This document shows, one piece after another, positions 5,711-7,913 of a stretch of 7,913 bases of DNA. The DNA comes from Oscillospiraceae bacterium (GTDB lineage Bacteria > Bacillota > Clostridia > Oscillospirales > Ruminococcaceae): assembly GCA_009782665.1 (NCBI GenBank), contig WRIP01000052.1, positions 1-7,913 on the forward strand, written 5' to 3'. Numbering within the stretch: position 1 is the first letter of the stretch; each line of letters opens with the position of its first letter. Under the pieces are notes generated by a model, which worked only from the letters and a program-made list of their open reading frames with translations, had not been told where the DNA came from and ran no database searches. A program made the translations under genes and the position numbers.

Positions 5711-6577
5711 ATGTCAACAACAGGTAACAGATGGATTGAACAGATACTAGCACTGCAGCAAGAAGACGGCAGCTTTGGTACTTTTCACACCTTGAGTATG
5801 CCAACCTCATCTAAAGACATAACTACCGAACAAGCCTTGAGACGGCTGTCTGTGCTCGGTCTTACAAAAGAGGACGAACCCATAAGGTCGGTTCTGACAT
5901 ATATAAAAAACTGTCTGCTTGGTGATATATCAATACCCGATAGACGCGAAAAGGTACTCAACTGGGATGCCTTCCAGGCACATATGCTGGCTGCATGGAT
6001 AAAGCATTTTGACCCAACCGATGAAACCATTAACCCAATTTCCGATATGTGGAGCGATATCATTTCAAAGTCATTTAGCGACGGTTCGTTCGATTCTACT
6101 GTATATGAGCAGGAATATAGGAAGCGAATACCAAAGCTAAACAGTGCTGAGCGACTCATCAATATCTCCACCATGTATATGGTCATCTTACTTAAAGATA
6201 ACCTGGATGAAGTAACTGAGAATAGGTATATCGATTATGTCATCGATAATCCGAAAGGTATATACTATGTTTATCCTAAGAGAATTCGTGATATCCCCTC
6301 AGGGTTTCAAAGCTTAGACTGTAGTTGTTATCTCGCGGCGTTGGAGCTCTTAGCCGACTATAACTGCAGTGCAAGCAAACTCGCGTTTGCTAGAGACTGG
6401 ATTCTCTTCCATCGTGAGCAAGGCGGTAGGTGGGATCTGGGACCTAAAGCATACGACCGGGTATATTTTCCGCTCTCGGATAGTTGGCGCGATGTCGAGA
6501 CTCGAAGGCGAGATTGTACCGAACGTATTGAAAAACTGCTGAAAAAAATACATTCCGAAGAAAGCGTTAAGTTATGA
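5711..6577 (+). CDS. unnamed protein with DGSFG-type terpene-cyclase-like repeats, coupled to pyridoxal kinase gene
   Basis: A 288-residue, apparently soluble protein without signal peptide or membrane segment. Two repeat-like motifs stand out: LQQEDGSFGTFH (15-26) and REQGGRWDLG (235-244). Both resemble the Q/D-G-S/R-W-G motifs of prenyltransferase and terpene-cyclase alpha/alpha toroids, and SFSDGSFD (121-128) may be a third copy. Other notable blocks are ITTEQALRRLSVLGLTKEDE (37-56), IPDRREKVLNWD (75-86), KGIYYVYPKR (182-191) and FPLSDSWRDVETRRRDCT (253-270). The acidic DxDD motif of squalene-hopene cyclases is absent, so cyclase activity is not supported. I recall similar uncharacterised proteins in Clostridia. 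GGAGA lies 5 bases before the ATG. The stop overlaps the start of the kinase gene (ATGA), so the two are probably translated together. Function unknown. Confidence 0.85.
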   Translation: MSTTGNRWIEQILALQQEDGSFGTFHTLSMPTSSKDITTEQALRRLSVLGLTKEDEPIRSVLTYIKNCLLGDISIPDRREKVLNWDAFQAHMLAAWIKHFDPTDETINPISDMWSDIISKSFSDGSFDSTVYEQEYRKRIPKLNSAERLINISTMYMVILLKDNLDEVTENRYIDYVIDNPKGIYYVYPKRIRDIPSGFQSLDCSCYLAALELLADYNCSASKLAFARDWILFHREQGGRWDLGPKAYDRVYFPLSDSWRDVETRRRDCTERIEKLLKKIHSEESVKL

Positions 6578-7404
6578 AAAGGGTATTGACCGTTCAAGAT
6601 TTTTCTTGTTTCGGTAAGTGTTCACTTACCATTGCACTGCCGGTAATCTCGGCATTAGGAGTTGAGTGTGTAGCTATTCCCTCAACCATTCTGTCTACCC
6701 ATACCGGAAATCTGGGTGACGTTACCGCTATAAATCTGGAGAAACATATCGATTCAATCATCCTGCATTTTAGAAAACTAAATCTAACTTTTGACGTCAT
6801 ATATATTGGTTATCTTGGCTCTGTCGAGCTGGTTGAGATAGCATACCGTCTGATAACTTCACTTAGATCCGAATCTACCATCGTGCTGGTAGATCCCGTT
6901 ATGGGGGAATACGGAAAACTCTACAGTCGATTAAATAATGAGTATGTACAGCAGATCAAGACTATCGTTAAGCTGGCTGACTATATTGTGCCAAATATGA
7001 CAGAAGCCACACTATTAACTAATCACCCATATCTCGGTGAACAGGTATCAAGGGAGCATCTAGCTCATCTATTCAAGCTGCTTGCAGACACCTATGATGC
7101 TTATCCCATAATTACTGGTATTATCGATAGCGGTGACATGATCGGTATCGCAACAGTTGATAAGGAACAGGATTTTGTGCACCTCAGAATTACAAAGCGA
7201 TTACCCTCACACTATCATGGAACCGGAGATCTTTTTGCATCCTTAATAGCTGGAACACTTGCCAACGGATTAGAGATTTTGGATGTGTTGGATGACTGCG
7301 TAGAGTTTATTACTCGCGTAATATTGGCTACAACGGTAGCCGGTACTGATGAGCGATATGGGTTGCAGTTCGAAGGTTTACTAGGAGTTCTGTCTGATTG
7401 GTAA
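6574..7404 (+). CDS. pdxK: pyridoxal/pyridoxamine kinase (PdxK/PdxY family)
   Basis: A cytoplasmic ribokinase-fold kinase of the vitamin B6 salvage pathway, phosphorylating pyridoxal, pyridoxamine or pyridoxine at the 5' position with ATP. Visible motifs are the N-terminal TVQDFSCFGKCSLTIALPV (6-24), PSTILSTHTGNLG (36-48) forming the substrate site, YIGYLGS (77-83), VDPVMGEYGKLY (106-117), IVPNMTEATLL (138-148) and the anion-hole/catalytic motif HGTGDLFAS (215-223) with catalytic Asp219. Length 276 is normal for the family. The QD-S-C-x-G-x-C-SLT-ALP opening is typical of clostridial members usually annotated pyridoxamine kinase; whether PdxK or PdxY is the better symbol cannot be decided. 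The start lies within the upstream stop (ATGA overlap), with no strong separate Shine-Dalgarno, which favours coupling. A strong terminator follows 28 bases after the stop. Confidence 0.93.
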   Translation: MKRVLTVQDFSCFGKCSLTIALPVISALGVECVAIPSTILSTHTGNLGDVTAINLEKHIDSIILHFRKLNLTFDVIYIGYLGSVELVEIAYRLITSLRSESTIVLVDPVMGEYGKLYSRLNNEYVQQIKTIVKLADYIVPNMTEATLLTNHPYLGEQVSREHLAHLFKLLADTYDAYPIITGIIDSGDMIGIATVDKEQDFVHLRITKRLPSHYHGTGDLFASLIAGTLANGLEILDVLDDCVEFITRVILATTVAGTDERYGLQFEGLLGVLSDW

Positions 7405-7413
7405 AGCATAAAC

Positions 7414-7465
7414 TTCTCGCAAACTAACGAGAAAACCTTCCGATTCTGGAAGGTTTTTCTTTTTC
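7414..7465 (+). terminator. rho-independent terminator after the kinase gene
   Basis: AAAACCTTCC (7432-7441) and GGAAGGTTTT (7448-7457) form a perfect 10-bp stem with a 6-base loop, followed by TCTTTTTCTTT. A second hairpin just upstream, TTCTCG/CGAGAA (7414-7419 with 7428-7433), shares two bases with it. The main stem can also act on the minus strand for the gene ending at 7467, where it is followed by TTTTCTCGTT, a weaker tail. Confidence 0.85.
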
Positions 7466-7466
7466 T

Positions 7467-7913
7467 TTAGGTAGTACCTTTAAGCTCCTTCAGATGATCT
7501 CGATTGAACACCGGCACTAACCTTACCTCTTCTCCAGTTTCTTTTACGACATAGTAAATTCTCGCGCTATCATCAAAGGTATACATCAGATTATCTTCAA
7601 ACAGATACCCGAACTCTTCGAGGAAGTAGTCATCCATTCGGTAGTTTACATATACTAGAGTTATGTCGTGTTCAATAAGGTAGTCGGAGAACTCCTTGCT
7701 TCCCATCCCGTCTTTTTTGTGTTTGCCGGTACTTTTAGTCGGCTTGTAGAAATCGATGAGGTGCTCATCGAGTAACGCTGGGAAGGCTTCATACAGTAGG
7801 CAGAACCATTCTCCATCATCGGTCGCAAAGGACACGAAGAATATCTTATCCTCTACTGTAAACTCGGAGTGTAATCTTGAGATATGCTTTCGTATTACAG
7901 ATCTGGGTCCACA
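7467..7913 (-). CDS. C-terminal fragment of a probable membrane glycosyltransferase or similar large protein
   Basis: The frame is open from the right edge to a TAA at 7469-7467, giving the last 148 residues of a longer protein; a GTG at 7835 is internal and not a needed start. The visible part is soluble and rich in aromatic and acidic residues, with no membrane helix. A stretch reading FSDYLIEHDITLVYVNYRMD, then DYFLEEFGYLFED and IYYVVKETGEEVRLVPVF, resembles the C-terminal extracytoplasmic domain of multi-pass glycosyltransferases (ArnT/GT39 or YfhO-like), where the phrase 'the residue/strand where x speaks Y-V' precedes a closing beta strand. This is weak pattern memory, and the catalytic N-terminal half lies outside the window. 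It is convergent with the kinase gene and shares its terminator. Confidence 0.55.
   Translation of the reverse strand, partial: CGPRSVIRKHISRLHSEFTVEDKIFFVSFATDDGEWFCLLYEAFPALLDEHLIDFYKPTKSTGKHKKDGMGSKEFSDYLIEHDITLVYVNYRMDDYFLEEFGYLFEDNLMYTFDDSARIYYVVKETGEEVRLVPVFNRDHLKELKGTT

Noticed and set aside
5785..6186. 133-codon minus-strand ORF inside the 288-residue gene
   Set aside because: Antisense to a gene with good start context and recognisable repeats; serine-rich shadow product with no support.
5711..6577. Squalene-hopene or other terpene cyclase
   Set aside because: Only repeat-like DGSFG motifs match; the catalytic DxDD motif is absent and the protein is less than half the usual length.

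Overview
The window looks like a chromosomal stretch of a low-to-mid GC Gram-positive bacterium, most likely a member of the Clostridia (Bacillota). The reasons are strong AGGAGG-type ribosome binding sites, TTG starts backed by good Shine-Dalgarno sequences, frequent ATA codons, a short (341-residue) GspF-type platform protein, and pilin-operon proteins whose sequence patterns I associate with clostridial type IV pilus loci. That lineage call is an inference from remembered family patterns, not from a search.

Layout. At the left edge (1-199, minus) is the N-terminus of a PEP synthase/pyruvate phosphate dikinase-like protein. It is separated by an AT-rich divergent region from the main feature of the window, a six-gene plus-strand type IV pilus cluster (492-4326): a PilC/GspF inner-membrane platform protein, four small single-pass proteins that look like minor pilins or pilin-like partners, and a PilT ATPase. 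A hairpin at 4356-4386 separates PilT from a convergent minus-strand gene (4416-5414) of the uroporphyrinogen decarboxylase/MtaA corrinoid methyltransferase superfamily. After a 287-base divergent region with potential RNA structure comes a translationally coupled plus-strand pair: an unnamed 288-residue protein with terpene-cyclase-like (alpha/alpha toroid-like) DGSFG repeats, and a pyridoxal/pyridoxamine kinase. A strong rho-independent terminator (7432-7457) follows. The right edge (7467-7913, minus) holds the C-terminus of a protein that looks like the extracytoplasmic tail of a membrane glycosyltransferase.

How the genes work together. The pilus cluster reads as one tightly packed unit with one 1-base overlap, one 8-base overlap and short gaps. 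The platform gene is followed by four pilin-like genes, the third with a canonical Glu at mature position +5 and the fourth with a Pro-Gly/Phe cleavage-like site but no Glu+5. This order recalls gspF-HIJK, and the platform size recalls comGB of Gram-positive competence operons. PilT closes the unit and would power retraction. The extension ATPase (PilB), the prepilin peptidase (PilD) and an obvious major pilin are not in the window, so the unit cannot assemble a pilus alone. The other genes (PEP/pyruvate-type enzyme, methyltransferase-like protein, vitamin B6 salvage) look like unrelated metabolic neighbours.

The most interesting points are the non-canonical N-termini of the pilin-like proteins, the unnamed protein coupled to pyridoxal kinase, a possible leader ORF upstream of the PEP-synthase-like gene, and the paired inverted repeats in the two divergent regions. 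I saw no RNA genes, CRISPR arrays, insertion sequences or attachment sites.
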